From positions 6,411 through 70,410 of the forward strand of contig CAVECB010000006.1 of the NCBI GenBank assembly GCA_963614215.1: a stretch of DNA of 64,000 nucleotides, read 5' to 3'. The notes under the pieces were generated by a model, which saw only the letters and a program-made list of their open reading frames with translations, was not told the origin of the DNA and made no database searches. The first letter of the stretch is position 1, and each line of letters begins with the position of its first letter. The position numbers and the translations under genes were made by a program. The DNA comes from CAVAWX01 sp963614215. GTDB taxonomy: Bacteria > Actinomycetota > Coriobacteriia > Coriobacteriales > QAMH01. Positions 8,165 through 17,016 of the stretch are shown here, one piece after another.

Positions 8165-8785
8165 TTACGCCATACGGATCTGGACGAGGGCGCCCTTGCC
8201 GCCGGGGACGGCGCCCTTGACCAAGATGAGGTTGTTGTCTGCGTCCACGCGCACGACGGAGAGATTCTTCACCGTGACGCGCTCGTTGCCCATGTGGCCG
8301 GGAAGGCGCATGCCCTTCCAGACGCGGGCGGGGTAGGCGCACATGCCGACGGAGCCGGGTGCGCGATGGAAGTGGTGGCCGTGGCCACCCGGGCCGCCGC
8401 CGAAGCCGTGGCGCTTGATGACGCCGGCGAAACCCTTGCCCTTGCTGATGCCGCTGACATCGACTTTCTCGACATCGGCGAAAGCCTCGACCGTGAGCTT
8501 GTCGCCCACTTTGTGCTCGGAGGCGTCCTCGACGCGGACCTCGCGCAAATAGCGCATGGGTGCGACGCCGGCCTTGTCGAAGTGGCCTTTCATGGGCTTG
8601 TTGACGTGCTTTTCCTTGATGTCGCCAAAGCCAATCTGGACGGCCTCGTAGCCGTCGGTGGCCTTGGTCTTTACCTGCGAGACCACGCAGGGGCCTGCTT
8701 GGATGACCGTGACGGGGACGATTTCGTCGTCTTGCCCCCACACTTGGGTCATTCCCAGCTTGCGGCCGAGAATCGTGCTGACCAT
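8165..8785 (-). CDS. rplC: 50S ribosomal protein L3; first gene of this ribosomal operon
   Basis: 206 residues. MVSTILGRKLGMTQVW is the canonical start and the GGGPGGHGHHFHRAPGSVGM region is the peptidyl-transferase-proximal loop. The purine-rich AAGGA lies only one base before the ATG, an unusually short spacing, so the leader structure may matter for initiation. In most bacteria rpsJ precedes rplC; here there is no S10 gene and upstream DNA runs into the cytochrome c maturation genes. Confidence 0.97.
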   Translation of the reverse strand: MVSTILGRKLGMTQVWGQDDEIVPVTVIQAGPCVVSQVKTKATDGYEAVQIGFGDIKEKHVNKPMKGHFDKAGVAPMRYLREVRVEDASEHKVGDKLTVEAFADVEKVDVSGISKGKGFAGVIKRHGFGGGPGGHGHHFHRAPGSVGMCAYPARVWKGMRLPGHMGNERVTVKNLSVVRVDADNNLILVKGAVPGGKGALVQIRMA

Positions 8786-9173
8786 TCCTTGCCTAACTCT
8801 TCAGGCGATCTTGCAATGTGGGGCGTCCGGTATGCCCCGTGCAGCGGATCGCAGCTTCATCGCTCCTCCCCTTGCCCGCGAAAACGAGGCGCCGGGAGGC
8901 CGACCTTTCCTGCGGCGTGGCACCCGTGTCCGGGCGCACGACGCACCATGCCCGTTTGGGCACAGCCCGTCCACTATAGGGCAATGGGTGCGCGGATGCT
9001 AGAAAAATTTTCAATTCCACGCCACCGGGTGTATCCTTGCGGTGAAGGGGCGGGTGAATCGCGCGGCGCTGCATGCGGGCGCGTGCGCGCGAAGGGGCGG
9101 CGGCGTAGGCGGTGAAGGTGAAGCAGAGACGCGATACGCGGACAAGGCGCAAAGGCAGGGGCGAAGGGGCGGC
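8786..9173 (-). promoter_or_regulatory. Leader/promoter region of the ribosomal protein operon
   Basis: This 388-base stretch has no convincing gene. On the minus strand a TATAGT hexamer at 8973-8978 is a plausible -10 element; no good -35 match stands at the right distance. The predicted transcript would have a leader of roughly 180 bases. Close to rplC the leader can fold a small hairpin (GGGGC pairing with GCCCC, about 8816-8840). Leader-based feedback by a ribosomal protein is a reasonable inference, not shown. Confidence 0.35.
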
Positions 9174-9383
9174 CTACTCCTCCCCCCGCGCCACTTCCTG
9201 CCCTTTCTCCATTTTTGCGAGACGGGTCTCGATGCGCGCCAGGTCGCGCTCGTTTTTGCGGACGCCGCGCGCGAAGATTGCGACGAAGACGAGCAGCGCG
9301 ACCCACACGAGCACATAGGCTGCAATCACATACGGCGCGCTCGGCAAAACGGCGCTGTAGACAGATGCGAGCAACGGGTTCAT
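9174..9383 (-). CDS. CcmD-like single-span membrane peptide of the cytochrome c maturation cluster
   Basis: 69 residues: a hydrophobic segment near residues 15-40 (APYVIAAYVLVWVALLVFVA) followed by a charged tail that begins RGVRKNERDLARIETRLAKMEK and could form a short coiled coil. CcmD proteins are poorly conserved small peptides of this design encoded after ccmC, where they help release haem-loaded CcmE. Identification rests on size, topology and position directly after ccmC (16 bases), not on sequence motifs. Confidence 0.7.
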   Translation of the reverse strand: MNPLLASVYSAVLPSAPYVIAAYVLVWVALLVFVAIFARGVRKNERDLARIETRLAKMEKGQEVARGEE

Positions 9384-9399
9384 AGGAAAAGGCCTCCTT

Positions 9400-10299
9400 T
9401 TAGTCTATGTTCTCTTCGAGGGCGTCTTTCAAATCGGCGATGCGAGCCGCGACGGCTGCCTGGCGCAGGCGCAGGCGGTAGAGCGCCCAGCCCACGAGCA
9501 CCATCCCTGCAAGTGCGAGCAGCAGCGCAAGCACCATGTCGGCCGTCATCCCGCCGCCGCTGCGCACGATGACGGGATGCGTCGTGTTGGGGATGAGGCG
9601 CGTGACGGCAAAGCATATGGGCACGTCGACGAAGGCGAGTATCCCAAAGACCGCCGCCAGCACACTACAGCGCTCCTGGCCGTCGAAGGCGCGACGCAAG
9701 ACGAAATAGGCGATGCAAAGCAGCAGCAAGACGAGGTAGGTGGTCAGGCGCGGCTCCCAGGTCCACCACACGCCCCACTCGAAGCGCGTCCAGGCGATGC
9801 CGGTGGCCATGGTGCAGACGATGAAGACGAGACCCACTTCCATGGCCGTGCGCGCGCGCAGGTCCCAGACGGTCCGACGCGTCTTCAGGTAGGCGGCAGA
9901 AAAGATGGCTTGGCAGAGCACGGCGGCAAACGAGACGAGCGCCACCGGCATGTGGAAGTAGAAGATTTTCTGGCTGAAGAGCAGCTGGTTTTGGACCATG
10001 GTATCGCCCACGAGCTCGGGCACGACCTCGGCCCCGAGCACGAGCGGCGCGATGGTGAACGCGCAGATGAAGCCGGCCGCAGACAGAAGGGCGCCGAACA
10101 CGACTGCGAGTTGCTCGGGCACAAGCGAGCGGGAGCGGACAGGCGCGGCTGTATCGGGCATCTCCGGCTTTTCGGGCATCGCCGAGCTTTCGGGTGCCGC
10201 TGCATCTTCGAGCGTCGCCTCGCTCGTTTTCGCAGGACGCCCCTCCGGTTCATGCATGCTGCCTTGCCCATCTCGTTTTTCCACGTGTTTCATCTCCAT
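9400..10299 (-). CDS. ccmC: Haem handling/export protein CcmC
   Basis: 299 residues from the chosen ATG. After a non-hydrophobic, acidic N-terminal extension of about 58 residues come six membrane segments. The tryptophan-rich haem-handling motif WGVWWTWEPRLTTYL (about residues 175-189) is present, as are histidines in FYFHMPVA and NTTHPVIV that match the haem-ligand positions of CcmC. The protein delivers haem to CcmE. The start is uncertain: further ATGs lie at 10293 and downstream, and the long extension is unusual for the family. Confidence 0.9.
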   Translation of the reverse strand: MEMKHVEKRDGQGSMHEPEGRPAKTSEATLEDAAAPESSAMPEKPEMPDTAAPVRSRSLVPEQLAVVFGALLSAAGFICAFTIAPLVLGAEVVPELVGDTMVQNQLLFSQKIFYFHMPVALVSFAAVLCQAIFSAAYLKTRRTVWDLRARTAMEVGLVFIVCTMATGIAWTRFEWGVWWTWEPRLTTYLVLLLLCIAYFVLRRAFDGQERCSVLAAVFGILAFVDVPICFAVTRLIPNTTHPVIVRSGGGMTADMVLALLLALAGMVLVGWALYRLRLRQAAVAARIADLKDALEENID

Positions 10300-10319
10300 A
10301 TCGGTCGCGTTTACCCCCT

Positions 10320-11030
10320 TCAACCGTTTTCCAACGCGAAATCGTAGAGCACCCACGAGACGAGCGTCATGACCAAATCGTAGGCGCACATCATCACCAT
10401 GGCGGGCGCAAAGGCCTCCATCCACCCCTCCCCGCCCGCAAAAGCAGCCGACGTGGCCGCAACGCATGCATAGAGCAGCGGAAAGGCAAGCGGGATGAAG
10501 AGGACGGCCAAAAGCATCTCGCCGCCGCGCGCGCGCATGGAAAGGGTCGCGAGCATGGTGCCAACCGCCGAGACGCCGAAGCTGCCCGCGAGAAGCGCCA
10601 GAATAGTGAAGGGGAAGGTGTCGGCAAGGGGCGCGCCGCCCAGCAAAAACAGCCAAAACAGCGGCAGCACGACCAGCTCGACTACCCCTAAGAAAACCAA
10701 GTTGGCGGAAAGCTTTGCCAGATAGACGACGGAGCGGTCGATGGGCGCGAGCATGACGCCTTCTAGGGCCGCGGCCTCGCGCTCGTGCGCAAACGAGCGG
10801 GCAAGCCCCAGTAGCGCAGAAAACACGATGACGACCCAGACAAGGCCGCCGGCCAAACGGGCGACAGATTCGCCGGCTTCGTCTGCCGTCGAGGCCACGC
10901 CCAAAACAAGCAGCACGAGCACGGCATAAAAGCCCATGTCGGCAAGCATCGAGCGCGTCTTCATCTCCTGGCGCAGATCCTTTGCCAAAAGCAGGCGGTA
11001 CTGGGTGAAAAACGAGACGGGGCGCTTCAT
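10320..11030 (-). CDS. ccmB: Haem exporter permease CcmB
   Basis: 236 residues with about six membrane segments and the cytoplasmic signature RSFAHEREAAALEGVMLAPIDR, the CcmB equivalent of a coupling region (ERE). The start MKRPVSFF overlaps the ccmA stop in an ATGA arrangement. CcmB pairs with the ATPase CcmA to power release of haem-loaded CcmE from CcmC. Confidence 0.93.
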   Translation of the reverse strand: MKRPVSFFTQYRLLLAKDLRQEMKTRSMLADMGFYAVLVLLVLGVASTADEAGESVARLAGGLVWVVIVFSALLGLARSFAHEREAAALEGVMLAPIDRSVVYLAKLSANLVFLGVVELVVLPLFWLFLLGGAPLADTFPFTILALLAGSFGVSAVGTMLATLSMRARGGEMLLAVLFIPLAFPLLYACVAATSAAFAGGEGWMEAFAPAMVMMCAYDLVMTLVSWVLYDFALENG

Positions 11031-11743
11031 CGGGCCGCCCCCGCAAGCAGCGCCGTACAGCGCTCGGAAAAGGCAGGAAAGCCGCCCGGCGAGGTGGGCT
11101 CGAAGGCGGCGAGCTTGCCTGCGACCAGCACCATCACGTGGCTTGCACTTTCGTAGGCGCCGCGCGGGTCGTGGCTGACCGTGACAACGGTGCGCACGCC
11201 GGCAGAAGCTTTGACCACGTCGGCGAGCATGGCCGCGGCGCGCGGGTCGAGGCCGGTGTAGGGCTCGTCGAGCAAGAGCAGCTCGGGGTCGGCCACGAGC
11301 GCGCGGGCAAGGGCCAGGCGCTGGAGCATGCCGCGCGAAAAACCCCGCACTGCGTCGTCTGCGCGATGCGCCAGCTCCACCATGTCGAGCAGCTCGGCCA
11401 CGCGTGAGGGCGCGTCGTCTACGCCGTAGAGGCGCGCGAAGAAGAGCAGGTTTTCTGTCGGGCTTAAATCCGGGTAGAGCATGGGGCGGTGGGTGAGAAA
11501 GCCGATGCGCGCGCGTAGGGCCTCGCCTTCTTCTTTTGGGTCGAGGCCAAAAAGCGTGAAGCTGCCGGCGCTTGGGCGCTCTAGCCCTGCGAGGATGCGC
11601 AGCAGCGTCGATTTGCCGGCGCCGTTTGGCCCTAACACCGCAAGCGAGGCACCGCACGGCAGCTCGAAGCTGAGGTCGCGCAGGGCGCGGCGACGTGCGT
11701 AGGAGCGGGACAGGCCGCGTGTGCAGACAGCCGGCTCGTTCAC
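11027..11743 (-). CDS. ccmA: ABC transporter ATPase CcmA of cytochrome c maturation
   Basis: 238 residues beginning at a GTG codon that overlaps the ccmF stop (GTGA). Walker A is GPNGAGKST near residue 40, the signature region is VRGFSRGMLQRLALARAL, and Walker B is PELLLLDEPYTGLD. It is coupled to ccmB by a second overlap. With CcmB it drives the CcmCDE haem relay. Confidence 0.94.
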   Translation of the reverse strand: MNEPAVCTRGLSRSYARRRALRDLSFELPCGASLAVLGPNGAGKSTLLRILAGLERPSAGSFTLFGLDPKEEGEALRARIGFLTHRPMLYPDLSPTENLLFFARLYGVDDAPSRVAELLDMVELAHRADDAVRGFSRGMLQRLALARALVADPELLLLDEPYTGLDPRAAAMLADVVKASAGVRTVVTVSHDPRGAYESASHVMVLVAGKLAAFEPTSPGGFPAFSERCTALLAGAAR

Positions 11744-14085
11744 GAAGACGCTCCGTCTGGCTTTGGCTGTAGGTTCGGTTTGCTCGCAGGGGTTTCGGCC
11801 GTCTCTTCACGCACATCGCGCGACTTGGCCCTGCCTGTGCCGGGTGCGCCTCGCTTGGCGAAAAGCCCCAGCGCGGTGCCCGCCATGAGCAGGAAGAAGC
11901 CTGCCCACACGAAGGAGATGAGCGGGTTTATACGCAGCTCGACGGAGTAATCGCCGTTTTCGTTGACGCCGCGGTAGACGGCAAAAAGGTCGTGGTCGAT
12001 GCGCGAAGCCACGGCCGCGTCGTATTTTTGCTGCGAGGTCGCCGCGTCGAGATAAATGGAAGGCGCGAGGGTGAAGGTCGAGCCGTCTGCGGCCTGAACC
12101 TGCAGCTCCAGCTGGTAGAGATAGCCGTCGCCTTTGTCCTCGATGGTCGCCTCGCCGGCAGATACTGTGTAGGAACCCACCTGCATCTCGGCGGCCGCCT
12201 GCGAATCCTCGCCGCCGGCAAAAAGGTAGCCGCTCTTGTCGGTGACGTACATACTCGACCCCACAAGGCCGGCCAAGATGACGGCAAGACCCGCGTGCGC
12301 GAGCATGCCGCCCAGACGGGCGAAAAGCACACGGGGGCTGCGACGCGCCGGCAGCTCGGACGCACCCGTTCCGATGGAGGCAAGTGTCGCGGGTTTTGCG
12401 GCCTTTTCCTTTACCCCCGTGTTCGCACCGGTCGCCCGCATCGCGGAAAAGGCGCGGCCAAACGAGGCGAGGCTCGTGCACAAGAGGAGGGCCGCCACAG
12501 CAAAGGCGACGATGGCCATAGCATGGCAGTAGATGGCAGGACCGGCTGCCAGCAGGTCCTCGGCCGCGCTGCCCCCTGCCGCAACCTGCGCGTCGTAGGC
12601 GGGCAGCAGGCACAGCGCCCAGTAGGCCACGAGCGCGGCAAACACGAAAAGTGCGACGAGCGCCGGCACGCGCAGCTGCCGCCAGAAACGCTTGCCGTCC
12701 GTCTTGTGCCAGCCCAGCAAGGGCGCCACGGCGACGACGGCCAAAAAGACGATGCCAAGGGGTCTGGCTATGGCGGCGTACATGCTCGTCGGCACGCTTT
12801 GGCCGCCAAGCGGCATCCACGAGGGCAGCGCCGAGGCAAGGGTGAGGTAGGCGAGCAGAAACGAGCTAGCGATCATCACGAGGTTGTTCAAGAAGTAGGC
12901 AAACTCCAAGTTGAAGAGGCCGTCTTCTTCATCGGAAGCATCCTTGGCGCTGGCTTTGCTGTCTGCCGCGGCACCACCCGCTCCACCGTCGGCGCCCTTT
13001 TTCTTCACCACCCCGAAGCTTTTTGGCCGCGCAAAGACACCCGCCAGGGCCGCACACGCTGCCACGCCGATGAGCGCGCCGAACAGCCACGCCGACACCG
13101 TATCGCCTTGGAAGGCGTGCACGCTTTGCACAATGCCCGAGCGCGTGATGAAGGTGCCGACGATGACGAACATGAAGCACAGGCAGGCCGCGACGACGCT
13201 CCAGCGCTTGAAGGCGTCGTGTTTGCGATAGACGGTGAAGGAGTGCATGAGCGCCACGCAGCACAGCCATGACAGCAGGCTCGCGTTTTCCACCGGGTCC
13301 CAACCCCAGTAGCCGCCCCAGCCCAAGACGACGTAGGCCCATATCGAGCCTAAGCCGATGCCGGCGCCGAGGAACAGCCACGCAAACGCCGTCACCCCGT
13401 TTGCCCGCTCGACCCACGTGGGCGAATCGTCGCCTGTGAGCAGGGCGGCCAGCGCGTAGGAAAACGGCACCGTCATGCCCGCGTAGCCGATGAAGAGCGT
13501 GGAGGGATGTATGGCCATGGCCCAGTGCTCCAGCAGCGAGTTCATCCCCAGCGTCGAGGCAGACATCGTCAGGTTGCCATCCGCGTCGAAGTAGCTTTCG
13601 TCTGTGGGGATGAAGGGGCGCATGTCCTCGGAGAGAAGCAAAGTGGCCGCAAAGACGCCCAGCACGGCAAGCTGTATGGTCAGCGCCGCCGCGTCGACGC
13701 GCTCGCCCGAGTTGTAGTGGCGACAGGCCGTGTAGAGGGCAAACGCCGAGATGAGCCACGCCCAAAACAGCAGCGATCCCTGGCTGCCCGCCCACAGGCC
13801 GGACAACAAATACAGCCAGCGCAGACTATCGGTGGAGTTGCTGCGCTCCTCGACGACGTAGGCGATGGAGGTGTCGCCCGAAAACAGGCACACGACGATG
13901 ATGAGGCAGCACACCGTGAGCGCGGCAAACGCGAGGACAGTGCCGAGGAGGGCCGCCCACATGAGCAAATCGCGCGTCTCGGGTTTGCGGCGGGCAAAGG
14001 TGCTCGCGCCCAGCCCCGACAGAAAGCCTGCCGCGACAGAAGCACAGGCGATGAGCAGGCAGAAATTGCCTATGGGGTTGAACAT
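11740..14085 (-). CDS. ccmF: Cytochrome c synthetase component CcmF
   Basis: 781 residues, longer than the roughly 650 of proteobacterial CcmF. About 15 membrane segments. The haem-handling WGWDPVENASLLSWL motif lies near residue 260, and the GLWAGSQGSLLFWAW segment near residue 100 is also typical. CcmF ligates haem from CcmE to apocytochromes. Extra length comes partly from a hydrophilic Ala/Asp/Lys-rich loop near residues 360-390. No ccmG or ccmH lies in the window. Confidence 0.93.
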   Translation of the reverse strand: MFNPIGNFCLLIACASVAAGFLSGLGASTFARRKPETRDLLMWAALLGTVLAFAALTVCCLIIVVCLFSGDTSIAYVVEERSNSTDSLRWLYLLSGLWAGSQGSLLFWAWLISAFALYTACRHYNSGERVDAAALTIQLAVLGVFAATLLLSEDMRPFIPTDESYFDADGNLTMSASTLGMNSLLEHWAMAIHPSTLFIGYAGMTVPFSYALAALLTGDDSPTWVERANGVTAFAWLFLGAGIGLGSIWAYVVLGWGGYWGWDPVENASLLSWLCCVALMHSFTVYRKHDAFKRWSVVAACLCFMFVIVGTFITRSGIVQSVHAFQGDTVSAWLFGALIGVAACAALAGVFARPKSFGVVKKKGADGGAGGAAADSKASAKDASDEEDGLFNLEFAYFLNNLVMIASSFLLAYLTLASALPSWMPLGGQSVPTSMYAAIARPLGIVFLAVVAVAPLLGWHKTDGKRFWRQLRVPALVALFVFAALVAYWALCLLPAYDAQVAAGGSAAEDLLAAGPAIYCHAMAIVAFAVAALLLCTSLASFGRAFSAMRATGANTGVKEKAAKPATLASIGTGASELPARRSPRVLFARLGGMLAHAGLAVILAGLVGSSMYVTDKSGYLFAGGEDSQAAAEMQVGSYTVSAGEATIEDKGDGYLYQLELQVQAADGSTFTLAPSIYLDAATSQQKYDAAVASRIDHDLFAVYRGVNENGDYSVELRINPLISFVWAGFFLLMAGTALGLFAKRGAPGTGRAKSRDVREETAETPASKPNLQPKPDGASS

Positions 14086-14101
14086 AGAGACGAAACCCCC
14101 T

Positions 14102-14779
14102 TTAGTTGCCCGTGCCCTCGAGGGCGACCTGCGTCGCCTCGAAGCTGCCGTCTTGCTGCAGGGCGCCCGTCACGACAAGCGCCGCACCCTCGACAATCTG
14201 GTCCGAGAGCGCCCCGGTGTAGCGCACGGGCAGCTGTCCCCCGCCGTCCGCTTCGGCGCCCTCGAGCACGAGGCGTGGGCTTTCGTCGACGCTTTTCAGG
14301 GTGCCGGCCGCCAGCGTGCCCGCCACTTTTACGTTTTTCGAGACGATGGACTCGCCGTATCCCAGCAGCTGCGAGACAGACAGCGCGTTGCTTGCCGTCT
14401 CGTATTTGCTCGGGCACTTCGTGACCAGCTGAGTGCAGCGCAGCACCCCGCCTTCGAGCGTGCCCGTGCATATGGCCGTGACCCCGTTGCCAAAGGTGGC
14501 CGACACGCCGCGGTCGTAGCGGACGGGCAGGGTCGTGGACGGATCGTCGGGGTCGTAGATGGAGAAATCGAGCGTGTCGCCCGCTATCTTGTAGGAGTCG
14601 TCCACGACATTGCCCGTGACCTCGACTTTTTTGCCCGTTGCGGCGTCTGCGGCCGCTTCGGCCACACTCATGCTCGTGGCCACCGTGCCCGCCGACAGAA
14701 ACGCCGCGGCCGCTATCAACACGATGACGACGATGCCGCCGACTACCGCGTAGCGGGTCTTCTTGCTGCTAGATGCCAT
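14102..14779 (-). CDS. ccmE: Haem chaperone CcmE, CxxxY type, with apparently duplicated OB fold
   Basis: 225 residues; an N-terminal membrane anchor at about 10-33 and a periplasmic part. The haem-binding motif is CPSKY (C-x-x-x-Y) near residue 122 rather than the HxxxY of classical CcmE, as known for some anaerobes. A first OB-like unit contains LPVRYDRG and precedes the motif. A second unit (about residues 140-225) repeats the pattern with LPVRYTGALSDQIVEGAALV but lacks the haem motif. Normal CcmE is about 150 residues with a single OB domain. Confidence 0.88.
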   Translation of the reverse strand: MASSSKKTRYAVVGGIVVIVLIAAAAFLSAGTVATSMSVAEAAADAATGKKVEVTGNVVDDSYKIAGDTLDFSIYDPDDPSTTLPVRYDRGVSATFGNGVTAICTGTLEGGVLRCTQLVTKCPSKYETASNALSVSQLLGYGESIVSKNVKVAGTLAAGTLKSVDESPRLVLEGAEADGGGQLPVRYTGALSDQIVEGAALVVTGALQQDGSFEATQVALEGTGN

Positions 14780-15087
14780 GGTTGTGAAATCGCTCGCCTT
14801 TCAAATACCTCGCCTGCCGATGCACGCGTCTTCGACATGCGCCGAATTTTCCCATCGACTGCACGCGCACGACGTCGGCGCCCGTCCGGGCGGTCAATCG
14901 CTTGCAATAGCCCGTGCATGCTAGCACGGATACCCGCCTTCATCCACGTGGCAAAACGCGCGGCACAGCTCTGCACAGGGCATGTTGTGGGAAAACGCGG
15001 TGCCGCGGAAAGCTCCCCCGCGCAAACCATGGGGAAAAACCCTCGCCGAAAAGTCGCTACAATCGCAAGGAGACGAAAGGAGGGGCG
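14780..15087. promoter_or_regulatory. Divergent intergenic region between ccmE and the histidine kinase gene
   Basis: 308 bases with no gene. It must hold promoters for both directions. On the plus strand TACAAT at 15058-15063 is a possible -10 for the kinase, but no convincing -35 is seen. A small perfect stem (CCGTGC and GCACGG, 14912-14929) lies in the middle. The AGGAGG ribosome-binding site of the kinase is at 15079-15084. Confidence 0.3.
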
Positions 15088-16311
15088 ATGGGCGAAGACG
15101 CGCACAGGGCGGCAAACTTCGACGAGGAAGTCGTCACCGGGGGCGACGAGCACTATCGGCACGAAGTCGAGCGCCTCGCACGCGCCTACGGCTTCGATTT
15201 CGTGGCGCTGGGTCTTGCGCCTTTTTTGGGCGCCCCCCTCAAGTGGGTCTATTTCGCGGGGGCCACGAGCGCACGCGTCACGCGCATCGTTTTGTCGCCC
15301 GGGCATGGCATCGGCGGCATCGTCTTGAAAAGCGGCCAGGCAATGATGCTCACCGACATCGACCACGAGCTCGACCCGCGCGAGTACTCGAGCTACCCCA
15401 TCGTCTTTGCCGAGGACCTGCGCAGCTTCTGCGCCCTGCCGCTTGCCCGCAACGGGCGCACCGTCGCCGTGCTTTTGCTCGCGCACCGCAGCACGGATCC
15501 GGCGTTCGAGACAGACTACCGGCGCTGCGTGCAAGACCTCGACGGGTCTTTCATCGACATGGACGTGAGGGCCGAGGGCTTCATCGACTTCGAGGGCATC
15601 TACGCCTCCGGACGTGAAAAGGAGGTCGCCCCTTTGCGCCAAGGCGAGCTGTCGAAGGTGGTGCTGGCCCAGGAAGGCGAGCGCAAGCGCCTATCCCGCG
15701 AGCTGCACGACGGTATCGCCCAGCAGCTTCTGACCGTGTCCTTGCGCCTGCGCATGGCCCGCGAGCGGATAGACGACGAGATGGCGAGGGATTTTTTGGA
15801 CGGGGCACTGGCCGAGATCGACGCCATACAGTCCGAGGTGCACGACCTGTCCGTCGAGCTGCGCCCCTCCACCCTAGACAACTTCGGCCTCGTCTCGGCA
15901 CTGCGCTCCCAGGCGGCCGTGCTCGCGCACAGCTACGGCGTGCATGTGGATTTCGACGTGGCAGGCGAGGTGGGCCGCTTCGATGCGGCGGTCGAGACGC
16001 AGGTCTATCGCATATGCCAAGAAGCGATGCTGAACTCCTGCAAGTATTCGGGGGCAGACCGCATCGAGGCGCGTTTCTCCACGAGCGCCGGCTGGCTTTC
16101 TGCCTCCATCGCAGACCGCGGCTCGGGTTTCAACACTGCCGCGCCCATTGTGCGGGGTAGCGGATGCGGCCTGTCGGGCATGCGGGAGCGCGCGCGGGCC
16201 ATCGGCGGCACCCTCGACGTGGTTTCAGGCGATGCGGGCACCACAGTCACCCTGGTCGCCCCCATGCGAGCGGCAAGCGAGCGTACGGGAGATGAGGAGG
16301 GGGCATCGTGA
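15088..16311 (+). CDS. GAF-domain sensor histidine kinase (NarL/NreB-type HisKA_3)
   Basis: 407 residues from an ATG with a perfect AGGAGG upstream; the reading frame is open further upstream but without support. A GAF-like domain fills about residues 20-170. The HisKA_3 phosphoacceptor is in RELHDGIAQQLL (near 210), followed by a HATPase domain with N box QEAMLNSCKYS, GSGFN and GCGLSGMRERARAIGG. There are no membrane segments, so the signal is cytoplasmic. It is overlapped by the response regulator gene and lies between the ccm and nap clusters, making respiratory control likely. It lacks an obvious cysteine cluster for an NreB-type iron-sulfur sensor. Confidence 0.88.
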   Translation: MGEDAHRAANFDEEVVTGGDEHYRHEVERLARAYGFDFVALGLAPFLGAPLKWVYFAGATSARVTRIVLSPGHGIGGIVLKSGQAMMLTDIDHELDPREYSSYPIVFAEDLRSFCALPLARNGRTVAVLLLAHRSTDPAFETDYRRCVQDLDGSFIDMDVRAEGFIDFEGIYASGREKEVAPLRQGELSKVVLAQEGERKRLSRELHDGIAQQLLTVSLRLRMARERIDDEMARDFLDGALAEIDAIQSEVHDLSVELRPSTLDNFGLVSALRSQAAVLAHSYGVHVDFDVAGEVGRFDAAVETQVYRICQEAMLNSCKYSGADRIEARFSTSAGWLSASIADRGSGFNTAAPIVRGSGCGLSGMRERARAIGGTLDVVSGDAGTTVTLVAPMRAASERTGDEEGAS

Positions 16312-16952
16312 TCACAGTCGCCTTGGCCGACGACCACGAGATGGTCCGCTTCGGCTTCAAGATGATCTTGGACAAAGACCCGCAGATAGAGGTGGTGGGC
16401 GAGGCCGCCGAGGGGTCCGGTGCATATGCACTGGTCGCCGCCCGCAAACCTGACATCTTGCTACTGGACCTCTCGATGCCGCCGGCGCAAAGCGGGCTTG
16501 TGGCATGCGAGCGCATTGTGCGCGACCTGCCCGAGACGAAGGTGATCATCTTGACCATGTTCGCCGAGCCCGAGTACCTCTATTTCACCATGCGAAAAGG
16601 GGCGAAGGGCTATCTGCTGAAAAGCGCAACGCCGGCAGAGCTTTTGCGGGCCATCCACATGGTCCACGAAGGCGATAGCTACATCCACCCCGAGATGGTG
16701 GAATCCCTAGCGGCGTTTCTCGCAGACGGCGGCAAGGGCATCGAGGAAGAGCTGGAACAGCTGACCCCGCGCGAGCTGGAAATACTCGTGCTGCTGGCAA
16801 AGGGCTTCACGAACCGCGAGATCTCCGAGAAGGTTTTTCTTTCCGTGAAGACCGTTGAGGCGCACCGCGCGAAAATCTACGCGAAACTCGGCTTTGCGAA
16901 CAGGGCACAGCTCGTCGAGTTCGCCTTGCGCCACAAACTTTTGGAGCTTTAA
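16308..16952 (+). CDS. NarL/FixJ-family response regulator
   Basis: 214 residues starting at a GTG that overlaps the kinase stop, with GAGGAGG upstream. The receiver domain shows the acidic pocket ALADDHE, phosphoacceptor Asp in DILLLDLSMPP (about residue 51) and the conserved Lys in RKGAKGYLLKS. The C-terminal LuxR helix-turn-helix runs LTPRELEILVLLAKGFTNRE then ISEKVFLSVKTVEAHRAKIY. Cognate partner of the upstream kinase; probable targets are the flanking nap and ccm operons, an inference from position. Confidence 0.92.
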   Translation: MITVALADDHEMVRFGFKMILDKDPQIEVVGEAAEGSGAYALVAARKPDILLLDLSMPPAQSGLVACERIVRDLPETKVIILTMFAEPEYLYFTMRKGAKGYLLKSATPAELLRAIHMVHEGDSYIHPEMVESLAAFLADGGKGIEEELEQLTPRELEILVLLAKGFTNREISEKVFLSVKTVEAHRAKIYAKLGFANRAQLVEFALRHKLLEL

Positions 16953-17016
16953 GGGGCGGGCGGCCAAAATCCGAAGGCACGAGCGCCGAAAGCGGCGGCG
17001 AAAACCCCTGGCAGGC

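Noticed and set aside
9400..11046. Apparent fusion of CcmB- and CcmC-region sequence in one 548-codon frame
   Set aside because: The first half is an out-of-frame reading of ccmB; CcmC features begin only after the ATG at 10299.
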